Assembly (NCBI GenBank): GCA_030704615.1
Contig: CM060731.1
Span: 92,236,756-92,300,755 of the forward strand
DNA: 64,000 bases
Direction of reading: 5' to 3'
Source of the DNA: Takakia lepidozioides
Taxonomy: Eukaryota > Streptophyta > Takakiopsida > Takakiales > Takakiaceae
Shown: positions 1-10,834 of the stretch, in pieces
Position numbering within the stretch: the stretch's first letter is position 1
How the letters are laid out: each line of letters begins with the position of its first letter
The notes under the pieces: generated by a model
What the model was told of the DNA's origin: nothing
What the model saw: the letters and a program-made list of their open reading frames with translations, nothing else
Database searches by the model: none
Translations under genes and position numbers: made by a program

Positions 1-399
1 GTTGGGGATGACAGAGTGAAGACGAGCGCAACACAGTGGTGGTATCATTGACAGCTCCAACTGCTCGAGCAGTCACTCCAAAAGCCGCTATTCATCAAGC
101 GCAGTCGGAGAGTCGTCGGCAGCAGACGTCGGAGCTGGTGCTTCGCATGTTTGGATCGCCCAACTTGGGGCGGGAGGGCAAACAAAATCTTGCTCCTTTT
201 GTTGGTAGGCGGGAGGACCTGCAGCGAGAGTACGCCAGAATAGGCATTCGGGAGGTTGGTGCAGGCGGCATGGCAGGTGAAGGGCGTCGGATGAGGACAG
301 CAGATCCGGTAATGGAGGAAGCTGATGCACATGCAGTAGGGCCCGCCCACGCAAAGAAGAAGAAGAAAGCCAAGCACATGCAATCCCCGGCATGCACCC

Positions 400-923
400 A
401 CATTTGGCAAACATGTCCACCAGGGCAGTGTTCAGGATGACATCTGATGCAATTCCAGCTTTGACAATGTCACTATGGACCTCTTTCCTCTTTTCCAGAG
501 CTCCCAGGCTTGCACACGCATTGCAAACACAAAAAAATGTGATGTGGTTGGGCTTTACCGCTTCGCACATCATTTGCTCATATATCTCCAAAACATTCCT
601 ACCAAACCTATGCTTGGTAAATCTTCCAACATAATATTCCACGTGATCAAAGATCATTGAGGCATTCTGTTGAACACTTGGTGAGCATCCCTGACGCTCC
701 GGCACTTAACATACATATTGACAAGGGTGTTGAGTAGAAAAACATTTGGCGAGAATCCACTTTGGATAATGTGAGTGTGCACCTGCTTTCCAGCTTCCAG
801 ACCTTCCATCTTGATGCACTTAAGCAAGAGACAGACATACATATCTGAATCTGCTGAAATGCTTCCTTGGTTTAGAGTCTGTAGAGCCTCTGTCAGGCTA
901 TCTGCCGCACAAAGTATCTTCAT
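400..923 (-). pseudogene. PPR protein gene fragment (broken)
   Basis: Minus-strand frames show plant pentatricopeptide repeat helices. Positions 654-923 read ...GKQVHTHIIQSGFSPNVFLLN and then NTLVNMYVKC. Positions 400-660 read KPNHITFFCVCNACASLGAL, KEVHSDIVKAGIASDVILN and ALVDMFAKCGC. These match the PLS-class repeats of organellar RNA-editing and processing factors. The two parts lie in different frames with stops between them, and no organelle-targeting N-terminus or DYW domain is joined. It is captured debris inside the CACTA-like element rather than a working gene. Confidence 0.8.
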
Positions 924-1059
924 GCCAGAAGAGGCATTCAGTATCCATAAGAGGCAAAAAAAATAAAAAATGACTCCTCCCTAAAAAGGGTTTAGGGTTT
1001 ACATTGTGGACTCCCCTCTTGATCCTCTTTCGGAAGCTGTGGTCATGGTTGAGGTGCCT

Positions 1060-1840
1060 GATTTTATTAACTGTGCCGCTGCAGCTGCTGCCTTTAGCTG
1101 ACCATCTACCCATGCAGGTTTCTTATAGCTACTGACCCACATGGAATCAAGATAATCTGGAGCTTGAAGTCCAGCCCTCTTGGGTGAAGCTGGATCCACA
1201 ATCTATCCATGCTCCTTCAGGCAGAAACAAGAAGAAGGCAAAAACAGGCAAAAACGGGGAAAAACTTTGATAACAGGGAAAAACAGGCTGAAATGTGTTG
1301 AAGAAGGTACCTTCATTAGCAGCACATTGTTCTATCATTGCACTGCTGCCGCTGCCGTTTCCAGTTGACCATCTACCCGCGCGGATTGCTTATAGCTATT
1401 GATCCACAGGGAAGCAGAAGTAATCTTCTGTTTGAAATCCGGCCCTCTTGGATGAATCTGCACCTCTGTCCCTGGTCCTCAGCTATCCCTGCCTGTGTAC
1501 AAATCATGAATACATCCTCAGCCTTGCTGCTAGCAGCTGACACTGATGGCATGAAGTTCTTCCAGCAAACACCCTAAACCCTAATGATGAGAGGGCAAAA
1601 CATACTGAAATAGGTTGAAAGAAGGTACAGGGAGCACAAAATCACTCCATTAAAACCACCATAGATCCACCAACGAGCTAACTTACAGAATTCAGCATAA
1701 AAAATTAGGGACGACTCTGCTAACAGGGAAAACAGACTGAATGCATTGAAGAATGTACCTTCATTAGCAGTGCCTTGTTCTATCAATGTGCTGCTGCTGC
1801 CGCTGATATTTCCAGTTGACCATCTACCCGCGCAGGGCGA
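1060..1840 (-). pseudogene. OSB-like (PDF-motif) gene fragments, repeated
   Basis: The minus strand carries repeated copies of a short block encoding a variant of SYKKPAWVDGQLKAAAAAAQ (near 1070-1195, 1340-1450 and 1790-1835), followed by a block reading like GTFFNTF. Better-preserved copies at 9.85 kb and 34.3 kb have GPDFK...DSLW just upstream, and copies at 10.85, 11.4 and 34.9 kb carry EKLW...DPSQWWDNRGKKVNA. The W-W-D-(N)-R plus PDF plus LW pattern matches the PDF motif of plant organellar single-stranded DNA-binding proteins (OSB). The family call is from memory of that motif, so moderate. All frames are short and interrupted. Confidence 0.5.
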
Positions 1841-2589
1841 GATTGAGCAGGCAAAGATTGAAACATGGCCTGCTAAGACCAAGCTGACGCGGAAGGGCGC
1901 GGGAGAGGAGGGGAGAGGAGGGGAGGGAAAAGGAGCCCGCGGGAGACAGATCGTGGGGAGGAAAGGAAAAAAGAAAAGCAAAAGAATGATGCATCGCGAT
2001 TTGATCCCGCAGTGCATCGCGACACAATCTACGTCCTTACCACTAGACTACCCTGAAATTCAACTATCCCCTCTTGTAACCTTATATTCAAGGTGTTTTA
2101 AACCCCCCTCTATATGTATAATGTTGTACATGGAGGGGTTTAAAATACCCCCTCCTGTGCACGCACGTGGCTGGTACATATTGGCTAGAGTGCACCCCCC
2201 AGGAGCTGAGTGGGCAGAGATTGAAACGCGGACCAAGCTAACTCTCCCAAGAACCTTGTAAACATCAGAATGAATACCAAATCCTGGTACTAACAAGAGC
2301 CAAGAGCCCACATTTGCAGGATGGACAAACTTTTTCACATCGTACATTGAGAAAAAGACAAACCTTGCTATTGCGGTTCTCCCAACATCGTGACGGATCT
2401 TTAAAAAACTCATGCCAGCTCTGCTCCGTGCTCCAAGGTAGAGGTTTGTGATCAAAAATCCGACAGCATCAACATGTTGACATGGTCTTTTACTGAGGGG
2501 TGCTTGTGAGCTTTCAACAACATTCATGCAAGTTGTTTTGGGCTCCATTGGGCTCTACACGATGAGGAACAACGAACTCCAAACTCTAC

Positions 2590-3130
2590 TCAAGAAATAA
2601 CGTAATGTCCTGTAAAAAACTCATGCCAGCTCTGCTCCGCCGAGCAATCCAGGGCCGAGTCTAATGAGAGGGAAAAACAGACTGAAACAGGTCGAAGAAG
2701 AATCAGGCTCGCACACGCATTGCATCTACAAACGAACGTGACCAAGTCTGCATTTACCCCTTCCCGCATCATTTGCTCATAGGTCTCCAATGCCTCCATC
2801 CCGCATCCCTGCTGTGCATATCCCGTGATCATCGCACTCTAGGACACGACATTTCGTTCAGCCATATTCTCAAACACTCCCTTTGTATCCTCAATACTGC
2901 CACATTGTCCACGAGGGTATTGTTCAGAATGACATCGGGTACAATTCCAAATTTGACAATGGCACCATGGACCTTTTACCATTTCCTAGGGTGCCAGGCT
3001 CGCACAAGCATTGCAAACACAAACGAACGTGACCCGGTCCGGCTTCACCCCTTCCCGCATGCTCATACGTCTCCGAAGCCTCTATACCACCTCACGTTGT
3101 GCATATCCTCGGTGTGCCTATGCTCCTTCC
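2590..3130 (-). pseudogene. PPR gene fragments, second block
   Basis: The minus strand reads MITGYAQQGCGMEALETYEQ, then MMREGVNADLVTFVCRCNAC (2640-2830), with further degenerate copies to about 3130. This is a PPR repeat (WNAMIAGYAQ...EALxLFEQM type) carrying frameshifts and stops. It is related to the block at 400-923 and to fragments in the elements at 8.7-12.4 and 32.1-39.8 kb. Confidence 0.7.
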
Positions 3131-3907
3131 TGCATCATTTGCTCAAGAATAGGTCTGCAAAGCCTCAATCCCACGCCCCTGCGATTATCGCGTTCCATGC
3201 ATGCTCTAGGCTCGTGGATACTAAGAAAACATATGGTGTGGCGGAAGACAAAAAAAAGAAGCCCAAAAGGAGGCCAAGTCCCAGCCCTCTGTTCACGGCT
3301 ACCCTAATGAGCAACCCTATAAGCAACTTTTTGAAAAAATTTAACATTTGCACTTTGATCATGGATGAATGAACTTACCCAATGGATGAATACATTCGTG
3401 TATGTGCCTTCAAAATGACACGTGCAGTGATGCAGTCGTATAATTAGAGCTGTGAAACCATATTCAGTCATGAAGTCATACGATTCTAGGAAAATTCATC
3501 CACGTGTAGTCCTCCATATGACGCGAGTCATATAAACCATCCCTGTCATCGTGGTCAACAATGTTTGACCAATGCTCCCTACCTTTCCGGAGTCATGTAG
3601 TGATATCCATTACTATAGAGTGATAAAACTATGACTGCAACGCATTTCAGCGTTCTGTAGTCGTGTACCTAGTGCCGTTTTTATGACTCCGCAAAAGCCG
3701 TAGTCCTAAAAACGCTCATCTCTTGTAGTGTCTCTTAGAAATAGAACCGCTATTCGAGCCAATGTCCTTTTTAGAAATAGCCAGAGTTGGTCCTCTGAGG
3801 TGCACCAAATATCCAATCTTTTCCCGCTAATATACGAGCACAGGCTCAAAGTATTTCCAAGACCGTAATAGAATTAGAAACCAATGTGACAAATATCATA
3901 TCTTCTT

Positions 3908-4110
3908 CCATCATCTAGGGGATTCAAACCCAGTCCGGTGGGGGAGAATGGATGGTTTTGAAATGTTTTTATCTGAGACTCAAACTCTCTCCGAAGAGGG
4001 ATATGGGATGGTTTTACAAATTTATTATCTGGATTTCTGCTCAGGGAACTCAAACTCTCTCTGTAGAGGGCGAGTGGATGGTTTTGAAACTTTGTGATCT
4101 GTTTCTCTTT
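3908..4110. repeat. Three-unit minisatellite, about 75-bp period
   Basis: GGATGGTTTT recurs near 3950, 4010 and 4077. Each occurrence is preceded by a block ending in GGTGGGGGAG, GAAGAGGG or GTAGAGGG and followed about 30 bases later by ATCTG. The CTCAAACTCTCTC block recurs at about 3980 and 4050. The units are imperfect direct repeats. No coding potential is seen in 3731-4250 beyond chance frames. Confidence 0.55.
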
Positions 4111-4254
4111 CTTTGATAAAGAAGTCACATCAAAACAATGTACATTTGTACAGCCAACAAGTAGTGTCACTGTTAGATTTTAGTTCAAAGTGTGCAACTA
4201 GAGATTCTGGGTTCTTTCACACTTGGGTCGAGTGCTCCCCATTGGTCGCCATAT

Positions 4255-4990
4255 ATGTCGATCAATTTTTCGGATCATAATTTAAAATAACGTATTTTTT
4301 GTACATTAGTATATATTTTATTGGGTGCAATACAAAATCATAGTAGAAAATCATAAAGAAAATGGAATTCTAGCAATGGCGGAGCTGGAGTAGCTATCGA
4401 GCAAGCTAGATGGGATGACGGCTTCTTCAAGAAGACTTTGGGGAGTGGCTACAACGACATGTTCCAGCAGTTACAGGAATGCAGCTTTTGGTTTGTGGAT
4501 AGTGCTCTAGAGGCTACATGGTATGGAGATATGATCTAGAATATAACAAATAATCTTCAGCGGCAGACGACTCTCAAGACAACACTACAACTCATTGCTT
4601 CAAGCATGGGAGCCTCTCCCCGACATCAACATAGCATGGAAGTGGAATTGAATGGGAGCGCAAGGGTTAATATGGACCGTTGGATGCTAGTCAATCGAGG
4701 GTGGCGATCTCACCGGATGAATATCCATGGATGAAGTGTCATCCACTTGAATTTCAAGCGTATCATGTACCAACTTAAGTTGGTCATGTACCAAACTTAA
4801 GTTGGTCATGTATTCCCTGGATGAAATCAGCAGATGGATGAAATTATAGGCTGGAATTATAGATGGATGAAATTACACTTTGGATGACCAACCCAATGGA
4901 TGGATGGAAAACAAGTGGCTCGATCTGGTCCATTCAGATGGAGGGGGCGGATTAGAAGCATTAAAATAATGTTAAAAAAATATAGAATAG
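4255..4990 (+). repeat. Dispersed repeat, copy A (inverted partner at 25.6-26.5 kb)
   Basis: This block starts near GATCAATTTTTCGGATCATA and ends near TTAAAATAATGTT. It reappears almost entirely as the reverse complement at about 25636-26475, including a gene-like core (AATGGCGGAGCTGGAGTAGC...) and a 3' zone rich in GGATGAA and AACTTAAGTT palindromes. Copy A lacks roughly 80 bases present in copy B. No open frame spans it. It looks like a non-autonomous mobile element of unknown class. Confidence 0.7.
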
Positions 4991-5009
4991 GGGGATTGAA
5001 TCAATGTTG

Positions 5010-5815
5010 GGAGGTTATTTATTCTTGTCACTAATAACAGTTGGTTATTTATCCGGTTATATATATGTATAACCGCAGGAGATGAAATTTTTAAATAATC
5101 AGTCCCGATAGGAACCGGCAGACTGTAGGCATACAAGTAACCGGTCCCAATAGTAACTGGCGAAGGCCACAACTTCTGCCATTGTGTAAGTTTCCAAGGT
5201 GTTTTCACATCTGGTCTTGGCGAGTTCTGTTTGCCAGATGCTGGCAAAGTAGACAACCGGTTGGGTGTTTTTTCAATGGACGGTTATGTGTATATATATT
5301 GGGTCTAATAACCTAAGGCAATGAGTGGCGGTTATGAGGTGTGAGTCCTTGGCTAGATTCATGAATGAGATTGCCAAGGCTTCATATATTGAAGCTCATT
5401 GAAACATTATGATAGGACATTTTTTGAAATCCCCATTGATGAGCCCAATTTATTTAGTAATTCCAGATGCATGTGTCATATATCTAAAATATATATGCAG
5501 GCCAGTTCCATTGTACTGATGCACGCTTGAAAACATATTTATGATTGATAGAAGATTCAACTATAATTTTATATTCCTTTTTAAATAAATAAATAAATAT
5601 ACATAACCGGTTGTATAACCCTCAGTTATAGCGAAAATGATAACCGGATTTATGGATACCCGGCCAAAAAAACATGTCACTCTTAATCGCAACCGGCAGG
5701 TTATTAGAAAGTCAATAAATTGAAGTAACCGGCCTACAAGGTTCTTTCCATATTGAGTTCCAATGTAACCGCAACCGCCTGTTAGTAAAAAATATAAATA
5801 ACCGTCCTGATTAGT
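5010..5815. mobile_element. MITE-like element with AACCG-rich interior (candidate)
   Basis: The left end (GGGAGGTTATTTATTCTTG, then TCACTAATAACAG) resembles the reverse complement of the right end (GGACGGTTATTTATATTTT, then TTACTAACAG), suggesting inverted termini of about 35-40 bp. Between them AACCGG, AACCG and CGGTTA recur more than a dozen times in both orientations (5050, 5110, 5140, 5255, 5605, 5640, 5690, 5730, 5767, 5800). Such clustering resembles transposase-binding subterminal repeats. No protein is encoded. A clear target duplication was not found. Confidence 0.4.
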
Positions 5816-5829
5816 TTATTGAAATAATT

Positions 5830-6542
5830 ATTTGGAGGGGAAAAAAATTAAAACCCCAATTACGCCATAAGGCACACACACTGTGATCAATGTTTCGAGA
5901 ACCAACAATCTTTGATGGAGATTTAAGTCCAAGGGACAAAAGACCATGTCCTTAGTAAAGCACTGCTCTGCGACGACCAGTAAAACACGAATCGGACAAC
6001 TCTCAATGGAGAAAAGTCGAAGAGACCAAAAAACAGGGCACACTGCCCAAGACTCAAAGTGTAGCAGATGCGGAACCTAATTACTACTGGGTTGCTGAAG
6101 AACAGACAGGGTATAGCAGGGATGCTTTGAGATTGACGTAAATGAGTCTTTGACTTGAGAGGGGTAAAGAGATCATTCTATCTATATAATAGTTTAGAAG
6201 CAGTCGTGGAGTGTTTTAGATGCTTCCAGTTGACCTCCCTTTCAAACTCAAGAGAAAGTGTGGAGTGGTGCACGTAAGTCTCGTCACGGTTGAGGGGGGA
6301 GCTCGTTCCAGCTGCATTGGTCCTGTACATGGCTGCTGCATATGATGTTCTGCTTGCCCCAGGTGTGTTGAAATCTCCTATGGGTCGCTGCTGCATTCGT
6401 GGAGTGTCGTTGAATGTCTGCACAGAGTTTGGCCCAGACCTTCCTAACTTCAGTTTGCAAATCAAGAAAGACCAAGGTAAGAAGGGCAGATATAGTTGTG
6501 GTTTAGCCATTGAACTTGTTTTTGTATCGAAGCTTCCAAATA
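5830..6542 (-). mobile_element. LINE 3' fragment
   Basis: From TTAAAACCCC-AATTACGCCATAAGGCACAC onward this segment matches the 3' part of the longer LINE at 27661-30113, including KLKLGRSGPNSVQTFNDTPR and QQRPIGDFNTPGASRTSYAA on the minus strand (6178-6510). The same 3'-end signature also occurs at 52740. The fragment is cut at about 6542, where the gypsy LTR starts. Confidence 0.65.
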
Positions 6543-7159
6543 TGCCACATTACAGATATCATGAGGGTGTCAAGGACGAGAACACGACTGAACACAAACA
6601 AGAGATCAGACTAGATGTACAAGACTAGACAAGAAGTCAAGGTCGGCGTGGCCGAATGCATGATGGGTAAACATGAATCAAGATGATCTTTATAACAATG
6701 GACAAGAGTATAAGATACTGGAACTCAACTTGAAGACTGGAATACTGGAAACTGGACTGGAGTACCAGATACTGGAAACTGGACTAGAGTACTGGAAGTT
6801 GGACTGGAGTACTGGAACTACAAACAAGAGTAGCTTGAACTTGTGTTGACGAAACTGAAGAGTGTCCAGTCTCACCTCCTATATATACTGGCTACTAGGA
6901 AGTTCCCTAAGAAGCTTCCCCAATGGATGTTTCTTGATGGACAAAGGAGGTATCTTAATTGAGAAGTTTCCTCCAAATGAAGCTTCCTGAGCAGTTTCCA
7001 AGTTACTCTCGGTAATTTGGTAAACTCCCGATAACTTGGTAATTAATGGTAACTTATGATAAATCATGATAGATTGTGGTAACTTTCGGTAACATGATAA
7101 CTTGGTAACTTCTGGTATTTACTCATGGTAAGTTCCTTTGGGCTATGTACGTGACATCA
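6543..7159 (-). repeat. 3' LTR of the chromovirus
   Basis: On the minus strand the LTR starts TGATGTCACG immediately after the polypurine tract and ends ...TGTAATGTGGCA at 6543, giving TG...CA ends and a length of 617 bp. Internally it shows GTAACTT/AAGTTACC-type repeats (7000-7110) and a run of ACTGGA..ACTGGAGTACTGGA repeats (6715-6825). A partner 5' LTR was not found in the window. Confidence 0.6.
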
Positions 7160-7753
7160 CCCCCTCCTCTAGCGTCGATTTCCTCGAGGAGCGGTAAAAT
7201 CTTGGACTTGCTTAGAGTTGGAAAAAATCCAAAATCCGGCGAATGGTACTTGCCAAGTATTCGGCTCTTCGTTCTTGACTCAAATGATTTATAGGTCCCT
7301 GCAACCATCGATAGTGTCCAACACCTTGAACTTTGGACCACGCAGTGATTTGAGCATTCTGATTTTCCGAAGCTGCATTCAAACATGATTTCGTTGCCTT
7401 CTGGGTCCGAAGCCTCAACCTCCAACAGGATTATCAGACTTCGAGTAGGCTCTACTCACCGTCGTATAGGGTCCAGACGAGGAAGTACGCATCGCATTGG
7501 TGGCCCATCGTCTCGAGAGCGTCGGCGTGATGTTGAAGGTCGTGAGAGTCGGAATGGCTGATCTGGTAGTTGGGTAATCGACAGCTCCAATGTATCTGGT
7601 TCCTGTGACTCCATGCTGCCAATACAAGATGCAAGAGTGCTGGAAGTGTAACTATATATACTGATGTGTGGTGCTCATCCCTCCTTAGCGTGTATCAGGT
7701 ACACTGAGTCTTCACCTTGAAGCTAACTTGACTGACATCATCGTTATGACGTC
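7160..7753 (-). other. Untranslated or uncharacterised stretch between integrase stop and polypurine tract
   Basis: About 590 bases follow the chromodomain stop. Short minus-strand frames exist (for example 7123-7425 and 7415-7627), including one opening MESQEPDTLELSITQLPDQP and another containing INHLSQERRAEYLASTIRR. They are broken and I do not recognise a domain. They could be relics of a gag-like or accessory frame, or chance. Confidence 0.3.
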
Positions 7754-8662
7754 TTATTGACGTGTAACTCGGGGCTTAGCTGGATATCGTTGGTGAAACT
7801 CTTGGACTTTGTCAGATGCATTGGCGAGGTTGGATGAAGGTTCCCACGTTCGTTCGCTGATGTCGTAGCCTTTCCAATGTACGAAATACTCAAGACGTTT
7901 ATACTTGATGCGAGAGTCTAGGACTTCGTCGACTTCATACTCGATTTCCTGATTGACTTCGATTGGTGGAGGTGGTACGGAGACTCTCCCTGGAATATTC
8001 GATGGATGATACAACTCCAATAATGAAACATGAAAGACTGGATGGATGTGCATACTTCGTGGGAGTTCAAGCCGAAAACTGACCGGATTTATTTGTCGAA
8101 TAATTTTGAATGGACCTAGACGTTGATAATCCAACTTCCTTGATGGTCGTGAGGTTTGTATGTCCCGTCGAAGAAGCCACACACGATCTCCGACCTTGAA
8201 CTGGGGTTGGAGTTGGCGATGTTGATCTGCATACTCCTTGTATTGTTTTTGAGCTTCTGCGAGGTAGAATGTAAGCTCCTTGTGAATCGTAGCAAGATGA
8301 GTAACAAGGTTTTCTGTAGCAGGGCTTCCAACAGTCCTCATGTGGAAAGGGTTTGCTCGAGGATGATGACCATAATTGGAGAAAAATGGAGTTTGTTTGG
8401 TCGAAGAATGTATAGTGTTGTTGTAGGCAAACCCAGCCAATGACAGAACGTCCGTCCAATTATCTTGGTGATAATTTATCGTACAGTAAAGATACTGCTC
8501 CAAAACCTGGTTTACGCGTTCGGTTTGACCATCAGTCTGTGGATGATTAGCTGTAGAGAGGTTGATCTTAGTATCTAATATGTGAAATAATCCCCTCCAG
8601 AAATTTGATATGAACTGTGGTCCTCGATCAGATACGATGTCCTTCGGGAGTCCATGAATGCG
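7754..8662 (-). pseudogene. Chromovirus integrase core (C-terminal part) plus chromodomain
   Basis: The frame begins at the insertion junction with a hydrophobic strand and DRGPQF (second catalytic Asp), followed by HPQTDGQTERVNQVLEQYL (catalytic Glu). A GPY/F-like region follows (RLGPFKIIRQINPVSFRLEL), then a chromodomain (EYEVDEVLDSRIKYKRLEYF, VHWKGYDISERTWEPSSNL) and the stop at 7754. Its N-terminal part continues at 12420 across the CACTA insertion. This stretch is itself uninterrupted, which suggests a fairly young element. Confidence 0.85.
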
Positions 8663-9125
8663 CACTACAACAGATTGCGGCTTTTATGACTTCCATGGCT
8701 GCGCAGTCATGACAGATTTGTGGCAGAAATACCATTTGAAGTCGTAGATGCCTTTTGAAGTCATAACGCAGGTCCGGGGAAGGCGTATATGCGATTGCAT
8801 GACTCCGGACTCTGCGCAACACAGGTCAAACATATTTGACCACGAATATTGGCATGACAGATATGACTACCAATCACGGTCATACCCACACTGGAATGAC
8901 GTATACAAGTTGCTAGACGGACATATGACTTTATGACTCTCACTCTAATGCATTCTGCCATATCATCACATGGATGAATCACTACATGACTGCACGTGTC
9001 GACACATGCTTTTCTGGTTATATATATAATATATCAATATTTATATTTTAAGAAAATGTCGGAGACTCTAACCACTAGAATGAATTTTTTTTTTTTAAAT
9101 CAAAGTGCAAAAGATTTGAAAAAAG

Positions 9126-9320
9126 CACATCGGCTGGAGGTGCACAGTGTGTCACCCCGGTGGTTCGGGGTTCAAACCCACTGCCCTACCCCGTGTGTGG
9201 GATTGTTCGTGACGATATGTTTGGGCGTTGATCGTCCTGTAGGTCTCATGGCCCAAATGAAAGGGGGTTAATTTTTCCCCCTCCTCTAGGGCCTGAGGCT
9301 TCCTTTAAAAATTTATTTAA
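9126..9320 (+). mobile_element. tRNA-derived SINE, copy 1
   Basis: It contains GGTTCAAACCC (B-box-like), then CCGTGTGTGGGATTGTTCGTGACG and GGCCCAAATGAAAGGGGGTTA, the same arrangement as the copy at 42425-42640. The A-box half of the tRNA-like head is damaged here. The copy ends in an A/T-rich tail near 9310-9330. It is inserted inside CACTA element 1. Confidence 0.7.
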
Positions 9321-9839
9321 AAAAGAAAAAGAAAATTGCTTGCAGGGTTTGCAAGAAGGTTTAAAAACTTAAAAAGTTGCCCATCACGGTAGCCGTGAAG
9401 AAGTTTGTCCATCCTGCAAATGTGGGCTGTTGGCTCCTGTTAGTACCATGATTTGGTATTCTTCCTTATGTTTCAAGGTTCTTGGGAGAGTCAGCTTGGT
9501 CTTAGCAGGCCGTGTTTCAATCTCTGCCTGCTCATCTGCACCGTGCTGGTTCTCACAGACCAATCCGACATTACCTGACTATAAGACACAAGCAGCACAC
9601 ACAAGAGGTCCTTTTGGGTTGATGGTCGGTCAAATCCTCTATGGGTTCTTCTTCGACCTATTTCAGCCTGTTTTGCCCTCTCATCAGACTCGGCCTTGAG
9701 ATGCATATTGAATGATGTAAGTTAGCTTGTTGCTCATTGATAAGTAGGGTTGGGGGTGTTTGCTGGAATGATTGTTGTATGCATGATTTTGTGCAGAGGC
9801 ATAGATAGCTGAAGGAGCAGGGATAGAGTGTGGAAGAGG

Positions 9840-9975
9840 GCCAGATTTCAAGCTCCAGATTATCTATGATTCCTTGTGGAAGGATAGATACAAGAAACCT
9901 GCATGGGTAGATGGTCAATTGAAAGCCGCAGCAGCAGCAGCACAATTGATACAATCAAGCACTGCTAATGAAGGC
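9840..9975 (+). pseudogene. OSB-like PDF-motif fragment
   Basis: The plus strand reads GPDFKLQIIYDSLWKDRYKK followed by PAWVDGQLKAAAAAAQLI. The PDF and LW pattern is that of the repeated motif of plant organellar single-stranded DNA-binding proteins, which bind mitochondrial or plastid DNA. Stops bound it on both sides. Copies recur in all three CACTA-like elements of the window. Confidence 0.5.
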
Positions 9976-10119
9976 ACCTTCTGAAACACATTTCACCCTA
10001 TTTTCCCCTCTTATCAGAATCGGCCCTAAATTTTCATGTTCAATTCTGCAAGTTAGCTGGTTGAGTGAATCTAGTTGGAGTGACTTTGACATAATACTGC
10101 CAATGTGACAAGAGTATGC

Positions 10120-10800
10120 ATTGAACCCATTGGTAGCGGGATATTGGGATATCTCTTGGCCATGTGCCATCGTCAAAGCTGAAATTGTACTAGTTGTCAT
10201 TCTGACCACTGCCCTAGTGGACATGTATGCCAAATGTGGGTGCAGCAAGCCTGATGCAAAGGGAGAGTTCGACAACATGGCTAAATGAGATGTGGTGAAA
10301 AAGGGTACAGAGGTCCACGGTGATATTGTCAAAGCTGGTATTGTATCTGATGTGATTCTGAACGTTGCCGTAGTGGACATGTATGCCAAGGTTGCAGGGT
10401 GCAACTACAAGGATACATGGCTGTTTTGATAATATGGCTGAATGAGATGTGGTACCAGCCTAGCCCATAATTGCACTTAACTAGAGTAGGCAATGAGTGA
10501 AGACGGGGTTTGTGATGACATCGTCCAAGCTGGAATTAAACAAATGTTGTTCTGAACTATGCCCTTGTGGACTTGTATGCCAAATTGGGGTGCATGGAGG
10601 ATGATGATCCCAGGATATGCACAACAGCGGCGCGGGATGGAGGCCCTTTGGAGAGGTCTATGAGCAAGTGGTGTGGGAAGGGATACTGCAGCGCAACCAC
10701 ATCGCGTTTGTTACATTTGCAACATGTGTGCAAGCCTGGCAGCCCTGCAAAATAGCAAAGAGGTTCGTGGTAACATCGTCCAAGCTGGAATTGTACTAGA
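10120..10800 (+). pseudogene. PPR gene fragments in CACTA element 1
   Basis: The plus strand shows VVILTTALVDMYAKCGCSKP, then EVHGDIVKAGIVSDVILNVA and VVDMYAK (10170-10400), then LNYALVDLYAKLGCMEDDD (10550-10610). These are PPR repeats with stops and deletions. They match the minus-strand PPR fragments at 33.0-34.1 kb at high apparent similarity, in the opposite orientation relative to the window. Confidence 0.75.
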
Positions 10801-10834
10801 TGTCGATCTGAACTTTGACATGATGCCCATGTGA

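Larger units (their letters stand above)
1..3730. mobile_element. CACTA-like transposon, right end only (left end outside window)
   Basis: The sequence ends at 3730 with ...TCTTGTAGTG. Read inward on the minus strand this gives CACTACAAGAGATGAGCG followed by TTTTTAGGACT, which resembles the complete inverted termini of the elements at 8663-12419 and 32093-39819. The last 300 bases hold repeated short subterminal motifs (ATGACT, GTCATA, GTCGT), as is usual for CACTA elements. The interior is a patchwork of PPR and OSB-like gene fragments also found in the other two elements. No transposase is visible, so it would be non-autonomous. The left terminus and target duplication cannot be checked here. 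Confidence 0.6.

Noticed and set aside
88-923. A functional PPR gene at the left edge
   Set aside because: Frames are broken, no start or targeting region joins the repeats, and identical debris recurs inside transposons.
7123-7640. Gag or envelope gene downstream of the chromovirus integrase
   Set aside because: Frames are short and broken and no domain could be recognised; left as unassigned.
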